Source of the DNA: Ignavibacteriales bacterium
GTDB taxonomy: Bacteria; Bacteroidota; Ignavibacteria; Ignavibacteriales; Melioribacteraceae
Assembly: GCA_020635275.1 (NCBI GenBank)
Contig: JACKAA010000007.1
Location: forward strand, 7,215 to 71,214
Length of the DNA stretch: 64,000 bases
Direction: 5' to 3'
In this document: in pieces, positions 44,781-53,098 of the stretch
How positions within the stretch are numbered: position 1 is the first letter of the stretch
Layout of the letters: each line of letters starts with the position of its first letter
Made by a program: the position numbers and the translations under genes
The notes under the pieces: model-generated
The model's input: the letters and a program-made list of their open reading frames with translations, nothing else
Database searches by the model: none
Told to the model about the DNA's origin: nothing

Positions 44781-46898
44781 ATGTTAAAAAAAATTATTTG
44801 GATATTTTTAATTGCAAGATTTGTAATAGCTCAAGATTTCAATGGAATTAGAATTTACATTAATCCGGGTCACGGCGGTTATGATTCTGATGATAGATAT
44901 ATTTCGGCTACAGGGTTTTGGGAATCGGAAAGTAATCTAAAGAAAGGTCAGCATTTAAATTCCATTTTAACATCATTTGGTGCAGTAACAAAAATGTCGC
45001 GTACAACAAACACTACTGCTGATGATTTGCCATTATCTGTTATAACTGAGGATGCAAATAATTTTGACGCTGATTATTTTCAATCAATTCACAGTAACGG
45101 TTTTAATGGTCAGTTAAATTATACTTTATTACTTTGGGAAGGAACAACCAGTAATCCAAAATATCCTGATGCAAAAATAATTGGCGCATACATCGCCGAA
45201 GAAATATTTAAGGCTCACAGAACAACCGATTATGAAAATTATGGGGAAGCCACATTTTACGGTTCACCTTATTTGGGGTTATTTGCTGATAGATTAACAA
45301 TGCCGGGTACTTTATCAGAAGGATCTTTTCATGATTATATTCCTGAATCATGGCGATTAAGAAATAGTGCTTATTTAAAACATGAAGCTTGGGCAATAAC
45401 AAAAGCTTTAATAAGATTTTATGGATTGGATCCTTTGCCATATGGTGAAATTGTTGGGATTCTAAGAAATCCTTTTGCTGTTGTTAATTATTTTGCTTTT
45501 ACCGCAGATCAAAAAAAACCTTTAAATTTAGTAAAAGCTACATTGGTCCAAGGAAATAAATTATACTTAGGCGATGCCCTAAATAATGGCTTTTTTATGT
45601 TTGATAAAGTTGATCCCGGTGAATATCAAATAATTCTTGAAGCTCAAGACACAAATATTGATACAATTTCTGTGAGTGTAGAAGCCGGTAAAACAACTTT
45701 TGCTGATAAATTTATGTTTGCGGCAAATCAAAGAACTAAGTTAAGTTTAGTAAAGAATTACCCGTTCAATAATGAAATAAATGTTAGCTCAACCGTGAAA
45801 ATAAAAATTCAATTTGATGCTGCAATTAATGTTAGTACACTTGGCGGAAACGTATTTTTTCAGGACTCAAAAGGGAATGATATTCAGCTAAAACAATTTG
45901 ATGAAGAAAACTATGAAAATGGTTGGATTATATTTGAACCAAATATGCCGCTGCAAAATAATGAACAGTACACAGTGAAAATTCTTCAAAATATTTCTGA
46001 TATGGATGGACTTCATCCAAATAATGATGTTAACATTAATTTTACTGTTGAACCACCAAAAACATTTGACGGTAATTTGGTTTTCGATTTTGAAAATATA
46101 GATAATTTTAATCAGCCAATAGAAAATGAATTTACTTCTGGAATTGATCCCGGAAACACAACTTTCTCTTTGTCAAATTCACGATATGTAGAAGGAAGTA
46201 GCTCAGGAAAATTATTTTATTCTTTTTCTAATGATAGTTTAGGTAATTGCAGAATATTATTTAATCCAGATATAACTTTAAATAATTCAGTTGACGAAAA
46301 ATTTGGTATGTGGATTTTTGGCGATTTCAGTTCAAATTATTTAGAATACTGGTTTAAAGATGACCAAGAAAACTTAGTTAAAATTATTTCCGATACATTA
46401 AATTGGACGGGCTGGAGATTTATTGAAGTTGATCTTTCAAATTTTACTCAATTAACATCATTTAATAGTTTGGCAATTGTACAAAATAAGAATGGTGAAA
46501 AATCTGGGCGATTATTTTTTGATAATGTCTTAACCAATTCTGTAATAACAAAAGTTGAATTTGAAAATAAAAGTTTATCTACAGAATATACATTAGAACA
46601 AAATTTTCCAAATCCTTTTAATCCGGCAACAACAATATTATATACTATTCCAAATATTAACTCGGATATTAGTCAAAGCAATGTAACATTAAAAATCTAT
46701 GATATATTGGGAAAAGAAATAGTAACTTTAGTAAATAAACAACAATCTGCCGGAAATTATAAAGTGAATTTTGATGCTTCAGAATTACCAAGCGGTGTTT
46801 ACTTTTATCAATTAAAAGTAGTTAATGCTTCGACAGGTCAGCATTCAGGCTCAGCAAAAAGTTTTATTCAGACAAAGAAGATGAGCCTTTTAAAGTAA
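44781..46898 (+). CDS. T9SS-secreted N-acetylmuramoyl-L-alanine amidase, multidomain
   Basis: A 705-residue protein with signal peptide. Residues 22-215 are an Amidase_3-like domain: IYINPGHGGYDSDD with the zinc His, FQSIHSNGF with the second His and TLSEGSFHDY with the Glu. Next come a carboxypeptidase-regulatory-like domain, an SbsA-type Ig domain (about 320-430, KNYPFNNEINVSSTVKIKIQFD), and a jelly-roll-like carbohydrate-binding region (about 440-590). The last 100 residues are a T9SS sorting domain, NFPNPFNPATTILYTIP. An extra 13-residue stretch interrupts the last strands (see repeat at 46827). It would cut peptidoglycan or a related polymer outside the cell. Confidence 0.9.
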   Translation: MLKKIIWIFLIARFVIAQDFNGIRIYINPGHGGYDSDDRYISATGFWESESNLKKGQHLNSILTSFGAVTKMSRTTNTTADDLPLSVITEDANNFDADYFQSIHSNGFNGQLNYTLLLWEGTTSNPKYPDAKIIGAYIAEEIFKAHRTTDYENYGEATFYGSPYLGLFADRLTMPGTLSEGSFHDYIPESWRLRNSAYLKHEAWAITKALIRFYGLDPLPYGEIVGILRNPFAVVNYFAFTADQKKPLNLVKATLVQGNKLYLGDALNNGFFMFDKVDPGEYQIILEAQDTNIDTISVSVEAGKTTFADKFMFAANQRTKLSLVKNYPFNNEINVSSTVKIKIQFDAAINVSTLGGNVFFQDSKGNDIQLKQFDEENYENGWIIFEPNMPLQNNEQYTVKILQNISDMDGLHPNNDVNINFTVEPPKTFDGNLVFDFENIDNFNQPIENEFTSGIDPGNTTFSLSNSRYVEGSSSGKLFYSFSNDSLGNCRILFNPDITLNNSVDEKFGMWIFGDFSSNYLEYWFKDDQENLVKIISDTLNWTGWRFIEVDLSNFTQLTSFNSLAIVQNKNGEKSGRLFFDNVLTNSVITKVEFENKSLSTEYTLEQNFPNPFNPATTILYTIPNINSDISQSNVTLKIYDILGKEIVTLVNKQQSAGNYKVNFDASELPSGVYFYQLKVVNASTGQHSGSAKSFIQTKKMSLLK
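46827..46858 (+). repeat. REP-like insert in the sorting domain of the amidase
   Basis: Within the sorting domain the codons read through GCTTCGACAGGTCAGCATTC and AGGCTCAGCA, which resembles the dispersed CTTCGACAGGCTCAGCA-type element. It adds about 13 residues (VNASTGQHSGSAK) before FIQTKKM, which follows YYQLKASN directly in the sister copy at 60.9 kb. No frame disruption. Confidence 0.45.
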
Positions 46899-46914
46899 AT
46901 TTTGGTTTTCATAC

Positions 46915-46933
46915 TTTCATAAAAATTATGAAA
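46915..46933 (+). terminator. Weak hairpin after the amidase operon
   Basis: TTTCATAA and TTATGAAA form an 8-bp perfect stem with an AAA loop, 17 bp after the amidase stop, followed by ATCTTTT. The stem is AT-rich, so it is a weak terminator at best. The histidine-kinase gene begins 66 bp later. Confidence 0.4.
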
Positions 46934-46998
46934 ATCTTTTGATATTTAATATTTGATTTAGTAATATAAAATAATACATAATATATTATTATTTCAAA

Positions 46999-49983
46999 AT
47001 GTTTCGATATTTAGTTTTTTACTTAATTTTCGCATCTACCATTTTTACTCAAAGTCTAAATTCTAACTTTGGCAGACCATTTGTTCAAAATTTTTTACCG
47101 CAAGATTATAATGCAGGAGCTCAAAATTGGGCAGCTGTTCAAGATAATCGTGGAATTCTTTACTTCGCCAATCATAATGGAATACTTGAATATGACGGCA
47201 TTAAGTGGCGTTTAATTTCTATCTTAGATAATAGGACAGCATTCAGCATAAACATAGATAATAACAATCAGATCTGGTGGGGTTCTTTAAACGATTTTGG
47301 ATTTTTAGCTGTAGATTCAACAGGAAGTTTTTATTATGAGTCATTAGGTTATTTAATACCTGATTCACTAAATCCAATTGGAAAAGTCAGATCAATTAAA
47401 ACGATTGATAACTCTACTTACATCTTAACTCCAAAAGTTTTGTTTCGAATAACAGATGGTAAATTAAATTATTGGCTGCCAATTTCTAAGTTTTACAGAC
47501 AATATGTTATCAATAAAAATCTTTATGTCTATGAAATAACAAAAGGATTAAAGACTCTGCAAAATGATTCTTTGGTTTATCCAAACATTGGAATTATTTA
47601 TCCGGAAGATCCGGTGATGGCATTTTTTGAATATGATGATGGTAAGAAATTTTTTGCAACATGGAAAAATGGATTATTTACTTCAAGCAATAATGAAGTT
47701 ATAAAATTTAAAACACCAATAAATGAGGAAATAAAAGATAATCCTGTTATAAATGCACAATTATTTGGAAATGATAAAGTTGTAATTGCTGGATTTACTG
47801 GTGGTAGTTATTTGGTAGATACCACTGGTAAGTTAATTTGGAAATTAAATAAATCTATTGGTCTTGAAAATGAATTATGTAATCAAATATTTACAGATAA
47901 TTCTGGTGCATTGTGGCTTTGCAATAATAACGGGCTAAGCAGGATAGAAGTTAATTCTCCATTTAGATTTTTTGGAGAAAATGAAGGCATAAAGGAAAAT
48001 ATTACTTTTATTACCAAATATGATTCATCTCTTTATGTTGCAACGGAGGATAAATTATATTTATTATCTGACAATTCCTTAAAATTTAAAAAAATTGATG
48101 AAATAGAATTATGCTATACCTTAATGCCGGTTGGAGATCAATTGCTAGCCGCTGCACATTATGGTGTTTACGAAATAAAAAATGCAAAACGTAAAAACCT
48201 TATTGTTCTCGATAACAAATCATGTTACTCATTGTGTCGATCAAATATTGACAGCAATTTAATATATGTTGGAACAGATTCAGATTTATCAACACTCAGA
48301 TTTATAAATGGAAGATGGAAATATGAAGGCAAAGTTGAAGGAGTTAATGGTGAAATACAAGATATAACTGAACTACCATCTGGAGATTTATGGCTATGTA
48401 CATTAGGTCAGGGTATAATTAAATATTCTTTATCCAAAGATAATAACAGAATAGAACATTTTGGAATTGAAGACGGACTTTATGATTTAAAGAATTACAA
48501 AATGACTTCGGTCAATGATGAACTTTTATTTTATTCCCCATTTTCTCCTGTATTAACTTATGATGAATCCAAAAAAAAGTTTTTCCCCGAAACAATTAAT
48601 TTTAACAAAAAAGAAAATATCTCCTTACTTGTTGAAGATCATAATTCAGATGTTTGGCTGAAAAAGGTGAGTAAAAATAATAGCGGGGTATCATTTGGAA
48701 GGAGAAATAATAATTCATCATTTACTTTTACTGATAACGTGTTTAATAGGTTAAATGGTAATAATATTGGTTTTATTTATCCAGAAAATGATGATGTTAC
48801 ATGGTTCGGTACAGCTTCTGGAATTATCAGATATAACTCAAAAGAAGAATTTGAGATTCCGGAAATACATAATGCAATTATTCGAAGAGTGGGATATAGA
48901 GATTCCACAGTATTTGGAGGTATTTACTATTCAAATATTAAAAGTAGATTCCCACATGATAATAATTACGTAAGATTTGAATTTGCACTACCATCCTTTG
49001 AGAATAAAAAAGCTGTTCAATTTCAATATTATTTAAAAGGGTATGAAGATGAATGGTCTGCTTGGACAAATGAAACTCAAAAGGATTACACAAATTTATT
49101 TGAGGGGGAATATACTTTTCATGTAAGAGCAAAAGATATTTATGGTCGAATTAGCGGTGAAGATAATTTTACATTTGTAATAAAACCTCCATGGTACAGA
49201 ACTTATTTTGCATATATAACCTACTTTGGAATTTTTCTAATTTCAATATTTTTCGTTGATAAATTCAGAACAAATCAAATAAATAAAAAAAACAAAATTG
49301 AGCTTGAGAAAAAGTTAAAACACCAACAAGAAATTGAGAAGGTAAAAAGTGAAGAGAGACAAAAAGTTAGAAAAAAAACTGCTGCTGATTTTCACGATGA
49401 TCTTGGGCATTTATTAACAAAAATTTCTCTCTTTACTGAAATGGCTAGAAAAAATTCTGGCGAAAACAAATCTGTTCAAAAATACCTTTCAGGTATTGTT
49501 TCAAATACATCGCAATTATCATCAAGTATGAAAGATTTAATTTGGACGTTAGATTCTGAAAAAGATACTTTCTATGATGCTTTAATCAGAATAAAAGATT
49601 TTGGAGAGTCATTGTTTGAACAAAGTTCAATAACATTTCTAACAAAAGGTATTCCTGAAGAGCTGATGAATATTAAGTTAAATATGGAAAAGCGAAGACA
49701 TCTTGTTTTAATATTCAAAGAGATAATGAATAATTCGTGCAAATATTCTAAAGCGGATACAGCAGAATTGAGTGTCAAGTATGTGGATGGAGAAATAAAC
49801 ATAACTTTTAAAGATGATGGAATTGGATTTGATAAGTCAAATATTTATTCAGGCAATGGATTGAAAAATGTAAGAATGCGTTCAGATTCAATTAATACAG
49901 ATCTTTTAATCGAATCTATCCCTGGGAAGACACTTTTTAGTTTATCATTCAAAAATGTTTTTGAAAATAGCTCAAATGGGTAA
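46999..49983 (+). CDS. Propeller-sensor histidine kinase (Reg_prop, Y_Y_Y, HisKA_3)
   Basis: A 994-residue membrane sensor. A signal peptide (ending FTQS) is followed by two-component-regulator propeller blades over about residues 30-640 (GILYFANHNGILEYDGIKW and later DNSGALWLCNNNGLSRIE), a Y_Y_Y domain (about 660-725, FQYYLKGYEDEWSAWT), one transmembrane helix (about 735-755), a coiled coil, and a HisKA_3 domain with H799 in FHDDLGH. The ATPase domain has the N box (IMNNSCKYSKA) and DDGIGFD. This is the periplasmic sensing layout of hybrid systems in Bacteroidota, but with a separate NarL-type response regulator encoded 74 bp downstream. Ligand is unknown; surface-glycan fragments are typical for similar sensors. 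Confidence 0.94.
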   Translation: MFRYLVFYLIFASTIFTQSLNSNFGRPFVQNFLPQDYNAGAQNWAAVQDNRGILYFANHNGILEYDGIKWRLISILDNRTAFSINIDNNNQIWWGSLNDFGFLAVDSTGSFYYESLGYLIPDSLNPIGKVRSIKTIDNSTYILTPKVLFRITDGKLNYWLPISKFYRQYVINKNLYVYEITKGLKTLQNDSLVYPNIGIIYPEDPVMAFFEYDDGKKFFATWKNGLFTSSNNEVIKFKTPINEEIKDNPVINAQLFGNDKVVIAGFTGGSYLVDTTGKLIWKLNKSIGLENELCNQIFTDNSGALWLCNNNGLSRIEVNSPFRFFGENEGIKENITFITKYDSSLYVATEDKLYLLSDNSLKFKKIDEIELCYTLMPVGDQLLAAAHYGVYEIKNAKRKNLIVLDNKSCYSLCRSNIDSNLIYVGTDSDLSTLRFINGRWKYEGKVEGVNGEIQDITELPSGDLWLCTLGQGIIKYSLSKDNNRIEHFGIEDGLYDLKNYKMTSVNDELLFYSPFSPVLTYDESKKKFFPETINFNKKENISLLVEDHNSDVWLKKVSKNNSGVSFGRRNNNSSFTFTDNVFNRLNGNNIGFIYPENDDVTWFGTASGIIRYNSKEEFEIPEIHNAIIRRVGYRDSTVFGGIYYSNIKSRFPHDNNYVRFEFALPSFENKKAVQFQYYLKGYEDEWSAWTNETQKDYTNLFEGEYTFHVRAKDIYGRISGEDNFTFVIKPPWYRTYFAYITYFGIFLISIFFVDKFRTNQINKKNKIELEKKLKHQQEIEKVKSEERQKVRKKTAADFHDDLGHLLTKISLFTEMARKNSGENKSVQKYLSGIVSNTSQLSSSMKDLIWTLDSEKDTFYDALIRIKDFGESLFEQSSITFLTKGIPEELMNIKLNMEKRRHLVLIFKEIMNNSCKYSKADTAELSVKYVDGEINITFKDDGIGFDKSNIYSGNGLKNVRMRSDSINTDLLIESIPGKTLFSLSFKNVFENSSNG

Positions 49984-50057
49984 TATCAATTTTGAGCTTT
50001 AAGATTTATTTTAAATGTTAATTAACTTACTTATAAAATTTTTTGTGAAAGATAATT

Positions 50058-50678
50058 ATGATTGATGTAGCAATAGTAGAAGATAATACGGAAGTCAGGG
50101 AAACTCTTGCATTATTTATTAATGAAAGCGATGGTTTTAATTGCGAAAATGTTTATTCTGATTGTGAATCAGCATTGGCAAAAATACCGGAAACACTTCC
50201 TGATGTTGTTTTAATGGATTTAGGACTTCCGGGCAAAAGTGGAATTGAAGGTATTCAAATCTTGAAAAGAAAACTGCCTAATCTTGATATTATTGTATTA
50301 ACAATACAGGAAGATGATGAATCGGTATTTGAGTCTTTGCGTTACGGCGCATGCGGATATTTATTAAAAAATACTGATCCTAATAAAATATTAACTTCAA
50401 TAAAAGAAGTGCTGGATGGTGGTTCTCCAATGAGTTCGGCTATTGCACGTAAAGTTATTAGCTCTTTTCATACCAATGATCATGAATCTCCACTTAGTAT
50501 TAGAGAAACTGAAGTACTAAAGAAATTATGTGAAGGTCAAAATTATAAAGTTATTGCCGACTCACTTTTTGTAAGTGGCAATACTGTTAGGATGCACATT
50601 AAAAACATTTATAAAAAACTTCATGTACATTCACGTGGTGAAGCAGTAAAAAAAGCAATTGAAGATAGACTTATATAA
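50058..50678 (+). CDS. NarL/LuxR-type response regulator
   Basis: A 206-residue regulator. The receiver has the acidic pair E8/D9, the phosphate acceptor D54 (VVLMDLGLPGKSG), a Thr near TIQEDDE and the lysine in LLKNTDP. The C-terminal domain is a LuxR-type helix-turn-helix (LSIRETEVLKKLCEGQNYKVIADSLFVSGNTVRMHIKNIYKKL). It is the partner of the propeller kinase just upstream. The downstream genes for exported surface proteins are candidate targets, as their upstream regions start 150 bp later. No operator was identified by eye. Confidence 0.95.
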   Translation: MIDVAIVEDNTEVRETLALFINESDGFNCENVYSDCESALAKIPETLPDVVLMDLGLPGKSGIEGIQILKRKLPNLDIIVLTIQEDDESVFESLRYGACGYLLKNTDPNKILTSIKEVLDGGSPMSSAIARKVISSFHTNDHESPLSIRETEVLKKLCEGQNYKVIADSLFVSGNTVRMHIKNIYKKLHVHSRGEAVKKAIEDRLI

Positions 50679-50828
50679 TCCTTTCAAATAATACTTTACT
50701 TCAAAATTCCACTAAAGAATAAAATTACTCATTTGGGTAATTGTAAATGCTTCTGGTTACTCATACTTTTTTCTTAAAGATTTCGAATTATTGCAACAAG
50801 TATATAATAACTGTTTAGGAGAAAAAAT

Positions 50829-53063
50829 ATGAGAAACGTTATACAGAATTATTTGCAAAGTATTTATTACGTTCCTTTAGTAATACTATTATTCTTTTTC
50901 ACGCAACTTCAATTAAATGCTTCAGATTTGAAACCGAGAAATATTGCATTAACTAAGAACAATCTAAGTTGTAATGAATCTAGTCAGATCATAATTGAGG
51001 TATGTAATATTAATATTTATGATGCTCTCGCCAGCGAATGGCATGTTGCTGTAACCGTTTATGACCAAAATGAGAATGTTGTATTTCAAGAAGAAGTGCC
51101 TGGTGTGTTTTTGGCGAACGGATCGGATACTTCTCCAACATGTACCGAAGTAACAACAGAAGGTAATTTTGTTCCTGAGACATTCGGTAATTATCAAATA
51201 TTCGTTGATGTTAATTATCAATTCGATATAAATACTGGTAATGACGGTATGAGTGAAGAAATTACTGTAACATGTGCCCCTGGAGCAATTCATGGTCAAA
51301 AATATTTAGATATAAATCAAAACGGTGTTGCTGATCCAAATGAAGTTGGCGTAAATGGTGTGGTAATAAAACTCTTTAAAGAAGCCAGTTTAGTTGACAG
51401 TCAGAAAACTCATTCAATGGATTTAGACGGTGATAATTTTATTGATCCGATTTCTGAAACTGGTTTATTTTGGTTTGATTCACTTGATGTGGGAACTTAT
51501 ACAGTAAGTGAAATTGTTCCGGCAGGATGGCACCAAATATTCCCTGCAAATAATGCGGTACATACAATAGAACTAGGGCCTGGTGAAATAGTTGAAAATG
51601 TTCTCTTTGGAAATTTTGCTGAATTATGGGATTTTGGTGATCTTCCGGAACCTTTAGATCCAACACTCCCTTGTGCATTCGGTCAGTGTTATCCAACAAA
51701 ATTACCGCTTGGTGCCGCTCATGTAGCTTCTGGTCCTTTATTAGGTGATTTCCGAGATAGTGAATTAGACGGATTACCTACATTTACTGCTGATGGAGAT
51801 GACACCACAGGTGTTGATGATGAAGATGGTGTTGAGTTTATTAAATTTAATCCCGATGAAACTGGTGAAGTAAATGTAAAAGTATCGGGTAATCCAAATG
51901 ATTTTCCAGCTTTTCTTTCAGCATGGATTGACTTTAATGCTGATGGTATGTTTGCAGCGAGTGAATTAATCATTAATACTATGATTCCAAATCCTGGTGT
52001 GTACAATATTACCTTTATTGTTCCAACAGAAGTTGCGAGAGGAGGTGCATCAAGGTTTAGAGTAAGCAGTGAACCTAGTGCGGTTGATGAACCTTATGGT
52101 CCTGCTATTGACGGTGAAGTTGAGGATTATTTTGCTTTTGGTTTAGATTATGGAGATGCAAATGAAGACGTTATGCCAATAAATCCTGAATTCCCTTATG
52201 GCTATCCAGTAAAAACAACAAGTAATGGAGCTCGTCACGTAATTGTGCCCACAATGCGATTGGGGAATGAACTAATTGATCATGAGCAGAATGGAGTACC
52301 TTCATTTTATTCAAACAGTGATGATAATGATAATAGAGAAGATGAATATGGTATTGCATATGGAGATGGTTTCGAAATAGTATTTAATGGTCCAGATCCT
52401 GATAAACCAAGCAGAAATTTGACCATCTATGGAATGGCTCAGGGAAAAGATGTAACAATAACTCCATTAGCGACTCAAGGAGGATTATTAAATCTGTGGA
52501 TTGATTGGAATCGAGATGGAGATTGGAGAGATGAAGGCGAGCAGATATTTGATGATCAGCCAATAGTTAGTGGTCCAAATTACACTCCCTTAACATTTAC
52601 AGTTCCAGTTGATGCAGAAAACGGATATACATATGCCAGATATAGATACAGTACACAAATTGGATTGGAATATTATGGCGGAGCACCTAATGGAGAAGTT
52701 GAAGATCATTTAGTTAAGATTGATCAAAATATTACTGCTGTAAATGATTTGAATGAAGAAGGAATCCCAACAAATTTTGCATTAAAACAAAACTATCCTA
52801 ATCCGTTCAATCCATCTACAATTATTGAATATTCTATACCGGCAGTTTCAAATGTAAAGGGTGATGTAAATGTTCAAATTAATTTATTTGATGTATTGGG
52901 AAGACAAGTGGCAACTCTTGTTAATGAACTTAAGAAACCTGGGAACTATACAGTAAAGTTTAATTCCAACTCAGTAAACAAAAGAATTCCCAGTGGAGTT
53001 TATTATTACCAAATTAAAGCTGGTAGTTTTGTAGAAACAAAGAAAATGATGTTGATCAAATAG
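50829..53063 (+). CDS. T9SS-secreted protein with SdrD_B-like and two GEVED domains
   Basis: A 744-residue protein with a signal peptide after an aggag ribosome site. Domains in order: an Ig-like (CARDB) part (about 40-155), an SdrD B-like repeat (about 155-265, GAIHGQKYLDINQNGVADPNEVGVNGVVIKLF with D-x-N-x-N-G calcium loop), two GEVED domains (about 275-440 and 445-635; AWIDFNADGMFA, DGEVEDYF; LWIDWNRDGDWRDEGEQIFDDQ, NGEVEDHLV), and a T9SS sorting domain (NYPNPFNPSTIIEYSIP) at the end. It is likely a calcium-stabilised surface adhesin. It is not an enzyme by any motif seen. It has its own upstream region of 150 bp and may be controlled by the kinase pair upstream. Confidence 0.9.
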   Translation: MRNVIQNYLQSIYYVPLVILLFFFTQLQLNASDLKPRNIALTKNNLSCNESSQIIIEVCNINIYDALASEWHVAVTVYDQNENVVFQEEVPGVFLANGSDTSPTCTEVTTEGNFVPETFGNYQIFVDVNYQFDINTGNDGMSEEITVTCAPGAIHGQKYLDINQNGVADPNEVGVNGVVIKLFKEASLVDSQKTHSMDLDGDNFIDPISETGLFWFDSLDVGTYTVSEIVPAGWHQIFPANNAVHTIELGPGEIVENVLFGNFAELWDFGDLPEPLDPTLPCAFGQCYPTKLPLGAAHVASGPLLGDFRDSELDGLPTFTADGDDTTGVDDEDGVEFIKFNPDETGEVNVKVSGNPNDFPAFLSAWIDFNADGMFAASELIINTMIPNPGVYNITFIVPTEVARGGASRFRVSSEPSAVDEPYGPAIDGEVEDYFAFGLDYGDANEDVMPINPEFPYGYPVKTTSNGARHVIVPTMRLGNELIDHEQNGVPSFYSNSDDNDNREDEYGIAYGDGFEIVFNGPDPDKPSRNLTIYGMAQGKDVTITPLATQGGLLNLWIDWNRDGDWRDEGEQIFDDQPIVSGPNYTPLTFTVPVDAENGYTYARYRYSTQIGLEYYGGAPNGEVEDHLVKIDQNITAVNDLNEEGIPTNFALKQNYPNPFNPSTIIEYSIPAVSNVKGDVNVQINLFDVLGRQVATLVNELKKPGNYTVKFNSNSVNKRIPSGVYYYQIKAGSFVETKKMMLIK

Positions 53064-53098
53064 CAAAGTATGTGTTAAAAATTTAAGGAAAAATCCAA

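Noticed and set aside
50720..50775. TTACTCATTTGGGTAA-like and GGTTACTCATA motifs before the GEVED gene as a possible operator
   Set aside because: Arms are short and imperfect and no second clear copy supports them.
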